From: Lachnospiraceae bacterium
Lineage (GTDB): Bacteria; Bacillota; Clostridia; Lachnospirales; Lachnospiraceae
DNA: 19,568 nt
Assembly (NCBI GenBank): GCA_900754855.1
Contig: CAAEEI010000217.1
Location: 1-19,568 of the forward strand
Direction of reading: 5' to 3'
The notes under the pieces are model-generated. The model saw only the letters and a program-made list of their open reading frames with translations, was not told the DNA's origin and did not search any database. The position numbers were made by a program, and so were the translations under genes. Positions 1 through 7,453 of this stretch are shown piece after piece; the first letter of the stretch is position 1, and every line of letters begins with the position of its first letter.

Positions 1-843
1 GAAGAATATAAAAGAAAAAAAGAAACAGAGAAGGCCGTACTGACTTGCCGGGATCTGTGGTTTCGTTATGAAAAAGATGCGCCGGATGTGGTAAAAGGGT
101 TGAACCTGACCTTATTCCAAGGAGAATTTTATGCGCTTTTGGGTGGAAACGGCACGGGAAAGACGACAACCTTATCCTTAATCAGTCGTTTGCGGAAACC
201 CTATCGGGGAAAAATTCTTTTGGGAGAAAAAGATATTCGTAAATATAAAGATACAGAACTGTATCGTGGCCTTTTGGGTGTTTTACCACAAAATCCCCAA
301 TCCCTGTTCGTAAAAAAAACAGTTGAGCAGGAATTATTTGAAATGATTGGCGGGAGAAAGGAAAGAAAAAACGAAGATTATCATCTGGCCATGGAGAAAA
401 GAGAAGTCGTAGACGGTATGATCGAGGTTACGCATCTGCATGGACTGTTACACCGTCATCCTTACGATTTATCGGGAGGCGAGCAACAGAGGCTGGCGCT
501 GGCAAAAATCTTATTGCTGCGTCCCAAAATCCTGTTGATGGATGAGCCTACAAAGGGGCTGGACAGTTATTTTAAGCAGGAGTTTTCGGAGATTCTCAAC
601 CAGTTAAAAGAGCAAGGCGTGACTATTTTTATGATTTCTCATGATATTGAATTTTGTGCCGCCCATGCAGACCGGTGCGGATTGTTTTTTGACGGAAGTA
701 TTGCGGCAGATGGTTGTCCGGCAGAGTTTTTTTCCGGAAATAACTTTTATACGACAGCAGCTAATCGAATGGCAAGAAGATATTTTCCACAGGCGATTAC
801 CGGAAAGGATGTGGTGGAATGCCTGAAAGCAAAACCTTTCTGA
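1..843 (+). CDS. ECF-type ABC transporter ATPase, 5'-partial
   Basis: The frame is open from the first base, so the start lies outside the window; the GTG at 88 is inside the domain and is not a credible start. What remains is one complete ABC ATPase domain. Visible in order are an aromatic A-loop region (LWFRYE), Walker A (GGNGTGKTTT), a Q-loop (LPQNPQ), the signature LSGGEQQRLALAK, Walker B (ILLMDEP) and the H-loop (ISHD). ATP hydrolysis at the cytoplasmic face would power uptake through the S component encoded next, whose start lies 25 bases inside this gene. The retained part fits either the whole of an EcfA protein or the second half of a fused double-ATPase of the YkoD/CbrU style; the missing 5' end prevents a choice. 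The family is certain; the ECF subtype rests on the neighbouring S component. Confidence 0.93.
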   Translation, partial: EEYKRKKETEKAVLTCRDLWFRYEKDAPDVVKGLNLTLFQGEFYALLGGNGTGKTTTLSLISRLRKPYRGKILLGEKDIRKYKDTELYRGLLGVLPQNPQSLFVKKTVEQELFEMIGGRKERKNEDYHLAMEKREVVDGMIEVTHLHGLLHRHPYDLSGGEQQRLALAKILLLRPKILLMDEPTKGLDSYFKQEFSEILNQLKEQGVTIFMISHDIEFCAAHADRCGLFFDGSIAADGCPAEFFSGNNFYTTAANRMARRYFPQAITGKDVVECLKAKPF

Positions 844-1805
844 AAAAATTTTATCAGGCGGAAGAAACCGTATGCGATGGATTAGGGCAGAAAATGGCCG
901 CATCGATTTTACCGGAGAGCCTTTGGAAGCAAAAAGGGCATAGGCTGAAAAAGATAAAAGCCTCCGTTGATGAATTAGGCGAAGGGGGAAACGCAGAGGA
1001 TCAGATTTTGGATGAGGATATGTTTGTGGTCGATACAAAGGCATATTTATCGACAGAAAAAAAGAAATTATCCAGACGGACGAAAGTGAGTTTATTTTTG
1101 TTACTGGTACTGATTCCGGCAACCATTGCCCTTGGCGTTTATGTGTTTAACGGGACGCCTTATGCGCCGCAGAATATGCTGCAGGAAATATTCGGGAGCA
1201 GAGTCTACTATTTTATCAGTATGGCAATTATGTTTTATGCATTGATTCCGTTTTTTATGGTATTTGAGGGAAGAAAGCCACAAGCCAGAGAATTGATGAT
1301 TCTGGCTACCATGGCTGCACTTGCCTGTGCCGGTCGCGCCGCTTTTTTCATGCTTCCAAATTTTAAGCCAATTATTGCCGTTGTCATTGTCAGCGGAATC
1401 GCTTTTGGTGGAGAAGCAGGATTTTTAGTCGGTGCAATGACGATGCTGGTCAGTAACTTTTTATTTGGACAAGGTCCATGGACGCCATGGCAGATGTTTG
1501 CCATGGGATTTATCGGTTTTCTTTCCGGCATCCTGTATCAGAAAGGGTGGCTTCCGACCAGAAGATTCCGTTTAAGTTTTTATGGTTTTTTGGTTACGGT
1601 TTTTCTTTATGGAGGAATCATGAATCCGGCGGCCATGTTTATGAGTATGTATGAATTTACCTGGACAGGACTTTTGGCTTATTACATTTCCGGTATACCG
1701 ATAGATTGTGTGCATGGAATATCCACCTTTATTTTTCTGTGGTTTGGAGCAAGACCACTTCTGGAAAAATTACAGAGAATAAAAGTGAAATACGGCTTGT
1801 TGTAA
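819..1805 (+). CDS. ECF transporter substrate-binding S component
   Basis: This is a membrane protein of 328 residues. About 85 hydrophilic N-terminal residues are followed by six or seven hydrophobic segments at roughly 90-110, 130-149, 157-178, 184-216, 226-240, 253-275 and 284-309. The motif around residues 172-220 (GRAAFF, NFKP, GIAFGGEAGF, then FGQGPWTPWQ) is typical of the ECF S-component family that binds a vitamin-like ligand in the membrane and docks on the shared EcfT/EcfA module. The ATG at 819 overlaps the ATPase gene by 25 bases, which suggests translational coupling. The charged N-terminal extension is unusual, since S components are normally near 200 residues. The ligand cannot be read from sequence; cobalamin or another corrinoid is possible because CbrT-type S components are encoded beside their own ATPase genes. 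The family call is firm and the substrate is inference. Confidence 0.88.
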   Translation: MPESKTFLKKFYQAEETVCDGLGQKMAASILPESLWKQKGHRLKKIKASVDELGEGGNAEDQILDEDMFVVDTKAYLSTEKKKLSRRTKVSLFLLLVLIPATIALGVYVFNGTPYAPQNMLQEIFGSRVYYFISMAIMFYALIPFFMVFEGRKPQARELMILATMAALACAGRAAFFMLPNFKPIIAVVIVSGIAFGGEAGFLVGAMTMLVSNFLFGQGPWTPWQMFAMGFIGFLSGILYQKGWLPTRRFRLSFYGFLVTVFLYGGIMNPAAMFMSMYEFTWTGLLAYYISGIPIDCVHGISTFIFLWFGARPLLEKLQRIKVKYGLL

Positions 1806-1840
1806 GAGGGACAGAATAATAAAGAAACAGGAGGGGGAAA

Positions 1841-2851
1841 ATGGGAAAAAAACCGGAGTATCGTTCGACAAATTTTTCCATCTATGCAGGAAAATTAAAT
1901 CAGTTTGCCGACAGTCAGGATCTTCGTCGGTTCTATGAAGATTATGGATTAAACGGGCTGGAAGTTATCCGTGCCGGAGAGTCCGATCAGGGAAAAATCC
2001 TGCCGGATATGGTCAATGGAGTACATTTATATTTTCATATTTTCTGGATGGACTGGTGGAAAGGAGATTATAGCCGGCTGGATAAAGAATTTGATTCCAG
2101 AGAGCAATGGATGGAGTATTTTGGCGGTACAGACCGAAACATTTATCTGGATAATCTTCGGGCAGATCTTCAGTATGCAGAGCAGACAGGGGCAAAATAT
2201 GTGGTTTTTCACGTGGCTGAAGTAACCTTACGGGAAAGCTATCTCTACCAGTATCGTTATACGGATGAAGAAGTTATTGATGCAAGTCTGGAAATCATCA
2301 ATACGTTGCTGGATGAACGGGAATATCCCTTTGATTTCCTCGTGGAAAATCTCTGGTGGAGCGGCCTTGACCTGCGGGATGTTGCGCTGACCAGAAAATT
2401 AGTGGAAGGAATACACGCAAAGAGAAAAGGAATCATGCTGGATACCGGACATTATATGAATACAAATTTTGCACTCCGCACACCGGAGGACGCCGTCGCC
2501 TATCTGAATGATTTAGCAGATACCTATGAGGCGGAGGGGATGCTGCACTGGTTTAAGGGTATGCACCTACAGATGTCTCTGGGCGGGGAATATGTAGAGC
2601 AGCAAAAAAAAGACTGGAAAGAGCATCCGCTGGATTTTGATGAGATTCCTTTTTACGATCTGTTCAGTCTGGCTTATACCCATGCCTGTAACATTGATCA
2701 GCATAAGCCGTTTATCGGCAAAGGGGTAAAAGAATTTGTCGAAAGAATGGATCCTCAGTACGTCACCCTGGAGTTTGAAAACGGTGACCGGGAGACTATT
2801 GGCAAATATCTGGAAATGCAAAGCCGGGAACTGGGATGGAAAAAAGGATAA
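1841..2851 (+). CDS. TIM-barrel metalloenzyme of the AP endonuclease 2 / xylose isomerase-like superfamily
   Basis: This 336-residue cytoplasmic protein has no signal peptide and is preceded by a very strong AGGAGGGGG ribosome site at 1829-1837. Residues in the positions used for divalent metal binding in this fold are present: H124 and E127 (VFHVAE), E169 (LVEN), D201 and H204 (LDTGH), H242 (GMHLQ) and E311/E313 (TLEFE). The active site therefore looks intact. The superfamily includes sugar isomerases, endonuclease IV and the cobamide-remodelling hydrolase CbiR. The gene lies 35 bases after the transporter S component and is probably co-transcribed with it, so the enzyme likely acts on the imported ligand. 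A CbiR-like role in removing the lower ligand of imported corrinoids is attractive but rests on context only; a sugar-phosphate isomerase is the alternative. Confidence 0.8.
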   Translation: MGKKPEYRSTNFSIYAGKLNQFADSQDLRRFYEDYGLNGLEVIRAGESDQGKILPDMVNGVHLYFHIFWMDWWKGDYSRLDKEFDSREQWMEYFGGTDRNIYLDNLRADLQYAEQTGAKYVVFHVAEVTLRESYLYQYRYTDEEVIDASLEIINTLLDEREYPFDFLVENLWWSGLDLRDVALTRKLVEGIHAKRKGIMLDTGHYMNTNFALRTPEDAVAYLNDLADTYEAEGMLHWFKGMHLQMSLGGEYVEQQKKDWKEHPLDFDEIPFYDLFSLAYTHACNIDQHKPFIGKGVKEFVERMDPQYVTLEFENGDRETIGKYLEMQSRELGWKKG

Positions 2852-2950
2852 ATCAATAAGTTAATTAGTAAATAAGGTATATATGTCATAGAGATATGCA
2901 TAATACCTGAATTTAAAATAAAAAAACAAAAAGAAAAGGAGTGACAAGAA

Positions 2951-3997
2951 ATGAAGAAACAATGGAAAAAAATGATGTCATGGTTTATGACGATGTTTGC
3001 CGTATTCTTTTTCTGTGGAGGAGTATATTCTCTTCAGGCTGAAGCGGCAAATGGGGAAGGTTATCTTGGTGTAAAAACAGAGGCCAGAGTCTACGATGAC
3101 TTTCAGAATGACATCTGGCTGCAGTTCCAGCAAAAAGATATGCAGGTGGGTGATACAGCCACGATTTATCCATGGCGTATGGAGCAGGTGATTACCAGCG
3201 CCATCCAAAATGATGTGGGAAGACCGAATTTCCACTTCGATATTATCAAAGGCGACAGTATATCTTTAAGTAAAACAGAAGACACCTACAAAGTGACCGC
3301 CACAGCAGAAAAAGCAGGGACAACGGTAGTAAAAGTTACCTATGACGATTTAGATTATAAAGACAAACACTGGGGCGCTATTTCTCCGGTCAATACGGCT
3401 TATGCGGTGTTTACTGTGGGAGAAGAAGGAAAAGCAACGATTACTCCTAGTGATAACTTAAAAAACTGGCGTCATTACGATACGATTTATTATTGTGAAG
3501 GCGAAACGGTTCCTTATACTTTTACTGTAAATACGGAAAATGCCGTGGCAGTAAAAGTGACTGTAAATGGTCAGGTTATCCAGGGAAACGGAAAGGAATA
3601 TACGGCGAATCTGGAAAACAGAAGCAATATTATCGGAATTGAAGCTACGGACAGTGAAGGAAAAATCAAATCATTCTATCGTGTAGTGGACGCCCGTTTT
3701 ATTGAAATCAATGTGGCCAATAAAACAGATCCGACGGAACAGAATATAGAGGCAGGAGATACGGCGACCGTTAGTTTCCGTGGAATTACCATGCCGGTCT
3801 ATAAAATCGCAACGATTTATAATCCTGTATGGTCAAGTAAGCCAAGCCAATGGAGTCCGGAGGGACAGGATGCGGCTTATGCCGGTTACGAAAACGAACA
3901 GTTGGGTTCCTTTAAAGGACAATGCGGTCAGTGGGATCTGGCTACAAAGAATAGTTTTGATGTTACCTTTACCGAAAGTGGAAAATATGTTTTTTAA
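2951..3997 (+). CDS. Secreted Ig-like surface protein, N-terminal part up to a frameshift
   Basis: The product starts with a classic signal peptide: a lysine-rich n-region, a hydrophobic core around residues 10-28 and a likely cleavage after about residue 32 (AEA-A). It continues as beta-rich sequence with repeated AGT/GDTATI-type patterns that resemble bacterial Ig-like modules (about residues 60-160, 180-250 and 260-348). Reading stops at TAA 3995-3997. The next frame continues the same protein without interruption, so this is the front of a 773-residue protein. The start is supported by AGGAG at 2937-2941. The 99 bases before it hold an imperfect hairpin (GGTAT pairing with ATACC) but no clear terminator. 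Its position behind an ECF transporter suggests a surface protein that captures or handles the same ligand. No cell-wall sorting motif lies in this part. Confidence 0.8.
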   Translation: MKKQWKKMMSWFMTMFAVFFFCGGVYSLQAEAANGEGYLGVKTEARVYDDFQNDIWLQFQQKDMQVGDTATIYPWRMEQVITSAIQNDVGRPNFHFDIIKGDSISLSKTEDTYKVTATAEKAGTTVVKVTYDDLDYKDKHWGAISPVNTAYAVFTVGEEGKATITPSDNLKNWRHYDTIYYCEGETVPYTFTVNTENAVAVKVTVNGQVIQGNGKEYTANLENRSNIIGIEATDSEGKIKSFYRVVDARFIEINVANKTDPTEQNIEAGDTATVSFRGITMPVYKIATIYNPVWSSKPSQWSPEGQDAAYAGYENEQLGSFKGQCGQWDLATKNSFDVTFTESGKYVF

Positions 3998-5273
3998 AAG
4001 CCCGAAAGGAATCTGGTGTGAATGGTGGGGTTCTCCTCTGGGAACAGACATCACACAGGAAGGTTCCGGAACCCCAAATACTAATGCGCCGGTATTAAAA
4101 GACTGGTTTTCTGTCATGCCAGAATTTACCGTTGTTGTAGAAGATAAAGTACCAGTGGAAAAAATTACTGTAGATAATGATAAAAATCCTGGTAAGCCAT
4201 ATACCAATGCAACAGCAGGAGATACAATAAAATTGACAGCAAATATTTCTCCGGATACAGCGAGCAATAAAAAGGTAAAATGGTCTATTGCTTATGAGAC
4301 AGTAAAAGGCGGCGTAGAAATCATAGAAGTGAGTGAGGATACTTTAACGGCGACGGTTAAAACACAGGCGATAGGAAATTATAGTGTATTATGCGAATCT
4401 GCAGCAGATAATATGAAAAAGGGACAATGTAATATTATGGTGAATAGTGTTCCGGGAGAAGCAGATAGCTGGTGGGTTGCTATTGCCAAAAAAGAAAATC
4501 CGGATAATTTAAAAAAGAAAGTAGACAACGATCAGATTACTTTAGATTTGGAGAAACAGATTCAGGATCTTCGAGCAACATATGAGACATTTACGCCAGA
4601 AGTAAAAGATCTTCTTGAAGTGAAAAACTGTCTGGATATTCTTAAACAGGCAGAAGAAAAAATTACAACTCTTAAATTAGAAGCTGCTAAACAAGAGGCA
4701 GATAAAATGCTGGAAGCTTATAAAGCGCCTGAAAAATACAGACCTGCACAGCAGGAAGAATTGAAAAAAGTTATTGCAGAAGCAAAAGTGAAAATTGAGG
4801 CGGCAAAAACACAGGAAGAGCTGGATAAAATTCTGGAAGATGCCAAAACAGCTATGGATAAGGTAAAAACAGATGCGCAGTTGACGGAAGAAGAAAACAG
4901 TCAGCAAAAACCGGGAAGCATCGTTCCTCCGGTTCAGACACCGGATTCTACCCCACAGACGCCTGTTGTAAATCAGCCACAGAAAAAAGCAAAAATAGCA
5001 AAGGTCAAAGTAAAAGCAAAAGCAGGAAGAAAAACAGCAAAGCTTTCCTGGAAAAAAGTAAAGAAGGCTTCCGGTTATCGGATTTATCGTGCAACATCGA
5101 AGAACGGAGATTACCAAAGAGTAAAAACACTTTCCCGCAAAAAATATTCTTTCATAGATACAAAGGTAAAAAGAAATACAAAATATTTCTATAAAATCTG
5201 TGCATATAAGAAGGTTAACGGTAAAAAAGTGAATGGGCCATTCAGTAAGATAGTGGTAGTAAGAGTGAAATAA
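3987..5273 (+). CDS. C-terminal part of the frameshifted surface protein: Ig-like, helical (FIVAR-like) and fibronectin-like regions
   Basis: The frame is set by continuity with the preceding fragment; ATG 3987 is only the nearest in-frame start and has a weak ribosome site, so separate expression is doubtful. Restored-protein numbering runs 349-773. A tryptophan-rich segment (WCEWWGS) is followed by an Ig-like domain of Big_2 type at about 400-500 (VEKITVD, then AGDTIKL and ISPDTA), a charged helical region at about 530-645 resembling a FIVAR module, a proline/threonine linker at about 655-677, and a basic C-terminal fibronectin type III-like domain (LSWKKVKKASGYRIYR). No LPXTG motif, S-layer repeat or transmembrane anchor was seen, so attachment may depend on the very basic C-terminus. 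Without the N-terminal fragment it has no signal peptide. Confidence 0.72.
   Translation: MFFKSPKGIWCEWWGSPLGTDITQEGSGTPNTNAPVLKDWFSVMPEFTVVVEDKVPVEKITVDNDKNPGKPYTNATAGDTIKLTANISPDTASNKKVKWSIAYETVKGGVEIIEVSEDTLTATVKTQAIGNYSVLCESAADNMKKGQCNIMVNSVPGEADSWWVAIAKKENPDNLKKKVDNDQITLDLEKQIQDLRATYETFTPEVKDLLEVKNCLDILKQAEEKITTLKLEAAKQEADKMLEAYKAPEKYRPAQQEELKKVIAEAKVKIEAAKTQEELDKILEDAKTAMDKVKTDAQLTEEENSQQKPGSIVPPVQTPDSTPQTPVVNQPQKKAKIAKVKVKAKAGRKTAKLSWKKVKKASGYRIYRATSKNGDYQRVKTLSRKKYSFIDTKVKRNTKYFYKICAYKKVNGKKVNGPFSKIVVVRVK
3989..3999 (+). other. Frameshift site at a T6-A4 run
   Basis: The N-terminal frame reads GTT TTT TAA and ends. Removing one T gives GTT TTT AAA AGC and joins the two halves into one 773-residue protein. 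The event is thus equivalent to one extra T in the run at 3990-3995. A ribosome holding tRNA-Phe on TTT could also move +1 onto an identical TTT directly before the TAA. A true mutation, a sequencing error and recoding all fit. Confidence 0.8.
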
Positions 5274-5306
5274 CAAAAAAAATCATCACTTTAAAGCTAA
5301 AAAGCG

Positions 5307-5335
5307 TTGCATATTCATTTTATCTGTGCTAAGAT
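5307..5335 (+). promoter_or_regulatory. Sigma-A promoter of the DAHP synthase gene
   Basis: TTGCAT at 5307-5312 and TAAGAT at 5330-5335 are separated by exactly 17 bases. The expected transcript start near 5342 gives an untranslated leader of about 90 bases that contains the hairpin described next. Confidence 0.7.
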
Positions 5336-5360
5336 AGCAGTTGAAATAAAAGAATCATAG

Positions 5361-5423
5361 TTCAGATCGCCCTGCGGTGTTGCTCTGTCCGGAGTTTCAC
5401 GGCAGGGCAAAGCCTGAAGGGAG
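5361..5423 (+). promoter_or_regulatory. Long interrupted hairpin in the DAHP synthase leader, touching the Shine-Dalgarno sequence
   Basis: Four nested helices can be drawn: TTCAG 5361-5365 with CTGAA 5414-5418, GCCCTGC 5369-5375 with GCAGGGC 5402-5408, GTG 5377-5379 with CAC 5398-5400, and CTC 5383-5385 with GAG 5392-5394. The outer helix overlaps the ribosome site AAGGGAG (5417-5423) by two bases, so folding could limit ribosome access. It matches no riboswitch class I know and lacks a T-box core. No terminator T-run follows, so any control would act on translation or RNA stability. Confidence 0.5.
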
Positions 5424-5431
5424 AATAAAAA

Positions 5432-6466
5432 ATGGATATGCAAATGAATTTTTACAGAAAACTGCCCATACCAAAGAGTTTAAAAGAGCAGTTTCCTGCT
5501 GATGAAAGGGTAAAAAAAATTAAAAGCGAACGAGATCCGGAGATTGCCCAGATTTTTGAGGGAAAATCGGATCGTTTGCTGTTGATTATCGGTCCATGTT
5601 CTGCAGATAATGAAGATTCTGTTCTGGATTATGTGTCCCGGTTGGCCAAAGTACAGGAAAAGGTCAAGGATAAAATATGGATTGTTCCCCGGATTTATAC
5701 GAATAAACCGAGGACAACCGGAGGGGGATATAAAGGGCTGATTCATCAGCCGGATCCTGAAAAAAAACCGGATATGTTACAGGGACTGATTGCTGTGCGT
5801 GAACTGCACCAGCGGGCTATTCTTGAGAGCGGACTGACCTGTGCCGATGAGATGCTGTATCCGGAGAATCATCGTTATGTTTCTGATCTTTTATCTTATG
5901 TGGCCATTGGCGCCCGCTCTGTGGAGAATCAGGAACACCGTCTTGTAGCCAGCGGAGCTGGTATTCCTGTGGGAATGAAAAATCCGACAGGAGGAGACTT
6001 ATCGGTGATGATGAATTCCATTATTGCGGCGCAGGGACAGCATACGTTTATTTACCGGGGCTGGGAAGTGGAATCTCTGGGCAATCCTTATGCCCATGCA
6101 ATTCTTCGGGGTTATGTAGATAAGCACGGACAGACTTTTCCGAATTATCATTACGAAGATCTGATTCAGCTCCATGATCTGTATCAGGAGGCAGGGTTAA
6201 AGAATCCTTCGGTCATTGTAGATGCCAATCATGCAAATTCAGGGAAACATTATTTAGAACAGGTGCGTATTGCCAAAGAGGTGCTGCACAGTGGTAAATT
6301 GTCTGGCGATATTCGAAAACTGGTAAAAGGATTAATGATTGAAAGTTACATTGAAGACGGTAATCAGAAAATTGGCGCCGGATGTTATGGAAAATCCATT
6401 ACAGATCCATGTCTTGGCTGGGATAAATCAGAACAGTTGATTTATGAAATTGCAGATATGTTATAA
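5432..6466 (+). CDS. aroF: 3-deoxy-7-phosphoheptulonate (DAHP) synthase, class I
   Basis: The enzyme condenses phosphoenolpyruvate with erythrose 4-phosphate, the first step of the shikimate pathway to aromatic amino acids. The 344-residue length matches the AroF/AroG/AroH type. Visible are the metal-ligand cysteine in IIGPCS (C56), the substrate motif KPRTTGGGYKG (about 92-102), the IGARSVENQ and VGMKNPTGG loops, the metal histidine in VDANHANSGK, the acidic ligand in ESYIEDGNQ, and SITDPCLGW near the end. The N-terminal extension of about 45 residues is the region that carries the feedback site in this type, but which amino acid inhibits it cannot be read here. It has its own promoter and a structured leader and is closed by a strong terminator, so it appears monocistronic. 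The symbol could equally be aroG or aroH. Confidence 0.95.
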   Translation: MDMQMNFYRKLPIPKSLKEQFPADERVKKIKSERDPEIAQIFEGKSDRLLLIIGPCSADNEDSVLDYVSRLAKVQEKVKDKIWIVPRIYTNKPRTTGGGYKGLIHQPDPEKKPDMLQGLIAVRELHQRAILESGLTCADEMLYPENHRYVSDLLSYVAIGARSVENQEHRLVASGAGIPVGMKNPTGGDLSVMMNSIIAAQGQHTFIYRGWEVESLGNPYAHAILRGYVDKHGQTFPNYHYEDLIQLHDLYQEAGLKNPSVIVDANHANSGKHYLEQVRIAKEVLHSGKLSGDIRKLVKGLMIESYIEDGNQKIGAGCYGKSITDPCLGWDKSEQLIYEIADML

Positions 6467-6491
6467 GAGTATTGCATAATCATTGACGATA

Positions 6492-6533
6492 AAAAATAAA
6501 TTCCGGGATGTGTTCATTTCGGAATTTATTTTT
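6492..6533. terminator. Intrinsic terminator after DAHP synthase
   Basis: A perfect 14-bp stem pairs 6492-6505 with 6520-6533 around a 14-base loop. The stem begins with A5 and ends with T5, so it can end transcription in both directions. It lies 25 bases after the aroF stop codon. Confidence 0.85.
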
Positions 6534-6754
6534 GTAATAAATTTTTGTATAATATGAACAAAACATTTGTACAGTCTTGTTTTTTTTGCCAGATTTCTGT
6601 AGAATGGAAACATGTACCATCGCTTTTTTATGAGTTTTTCTATACACAAAAAAGAAAATATGTTACAATATTTTTAAATAAGTCATCTTTGAGGCATTTT
6701 TATGTAATATAATTTTAACAGGTACAGAAAAGATCAGAGAAAGGAAGAGGACAG
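6534..6754 (+). promoter_or_regulatory. AT-rich upstream region of the regulator-amidase unit
   Basis: This gene-free stretch must carry the promoter of the next unit, because a strong terminator precedes it. Several -10-like hexamers exist (TATAAT 6548-6553, TACAAT 6664-6669, TATAAT 6708-6713), but none has a convincing -35 at the right distance. The last is closest to the gene and my best guess. An 8-base T run at about 6580-6588 follows a weak stem. Confidence 0.3.
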
Positions 6755-7447
6755 ATGCTCCAAAACAGACTGATGATTTTTAATCAGAACGAAAAAGAGT
6801 GTCGTCAGATGGCAGACTATTTTGAAGAAAGCAATTATGGTGTCATTTGTTGTTCTGATATTGATGAAGTAACGGACATGCTTTCCAGGGGAAAACATAA
6901 ACCGGAAGTATTTATTTTTTATATGGATGAGTCCGGGCGGAGAGGCTACGAAATCATCGATAAGGTTCGTGCGTTTTCCGATATGGGGATTATCATTATT
7001 TCTACAGACAGCCGGTTGGATACACAGTTATATGCCTATTCCAAAAAGATTGATGATTATATGACAGAACCGGTTCCGCTTCCTTTACTGGAAGCACATA
7101 TTGAAGCTTTACTTCGAAGATTTTCGGAAAAAAGATTATCTGTAGAAAAGGCTGGTAAGCTGACCATTGATTATGAAAGCAGGAAGATTTATCTTTCCGG
7201 TCAGGCGCTCAAGGTGACCGCTAAAGAATTTGACCTTATGGAGTATTTTATTAAACATAAGGGCATGGTTCTTTCCAGAGATAAGATTTTGGATTCTGTC
7301 TGGGGATACGATTATATCGGGGGGTATCGCAGCGTCGATACATTGGTAAAGAAATTAAGAGCAAAACTGACGAAAGAATATCCTTACATACAGACGGTAT
7401 ATGGCGTGGGATACTGCTTTGATGTTCAGGAAGAGAAAGGGGACTGA
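6755..7447 (+). CDS. Orphan OmpR-family regulator with a degenerate receiver domain
   Basis: The protein has 230 residues, the usual OmpR/PhoB length: a receiver-like domain at about 5-122 and a winged-helix DNA-binding domain at about 132-226 (KVTAKEFDLMEYF, SRDKILDSVWG, SVDTLVKKLRAKL, VYGVGY). The DNA-binding half is fully typical. The receiver half is not: the acidic pair is N10-Q11, the phospho-acceptor position is Y56 (FIFYMDE) with an Asp two residues later, and the conserved lysine is E105 (MTEPV). Phosphorylation by a histidine kinase is therefore unlikely, and no kinase gene adjoins it. The protein probably regulates through dimer state, ligand or abundance. It is followed after 6 bases by a cell-wall amidase gene, a plausible co-transcribed partner or target. 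Confidence 0.88.
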   Translation: MLQNRLMIFNQNEKECRQMADYFEESNYGVICCSDIDEVTDMLSRGKHKPEVFIFYMDESGRRGYEIIDKVRAFSDMGIIIISTDSRLDTQLYAYSKKIDDYMTEPVPLPLLEAHIEALLRRFSEKRLSVEKAGKLTIDYESRKIYLSGQALKVTAKEFDLMEYFIKHKGMVLSRDKILDSVWGYDYIGGYRSVDTLVKKLRAKLTKEYPYIQTVYGVGYCFDVQEEKGD

Positions 7448-7453
7448 AAATTA

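Noticed and set aside
604..1122. Minus-strand open frame of 172 codons across the ATPase/S-component junction
   Set aside because: It shadows two genes with clear families; the composition is erratic and no start signal exists.
2852..2950. Hairpin GGTAT/ATACC as a terminator or riboswitch before the surface protein
   Set aside because: The stem is weak and AT-rich with no T run after it, and it resembles no known aptamer.
4677..5276. Minus-strand open frame of about 200 codons
   Set aside because: It is antisense to the lysine-rich helical and fibronectin-like regions; its Phe/Cys/Ile-rich composition is what the complement of Lys/Glu-rich codons gives. No ribosome site or domain.
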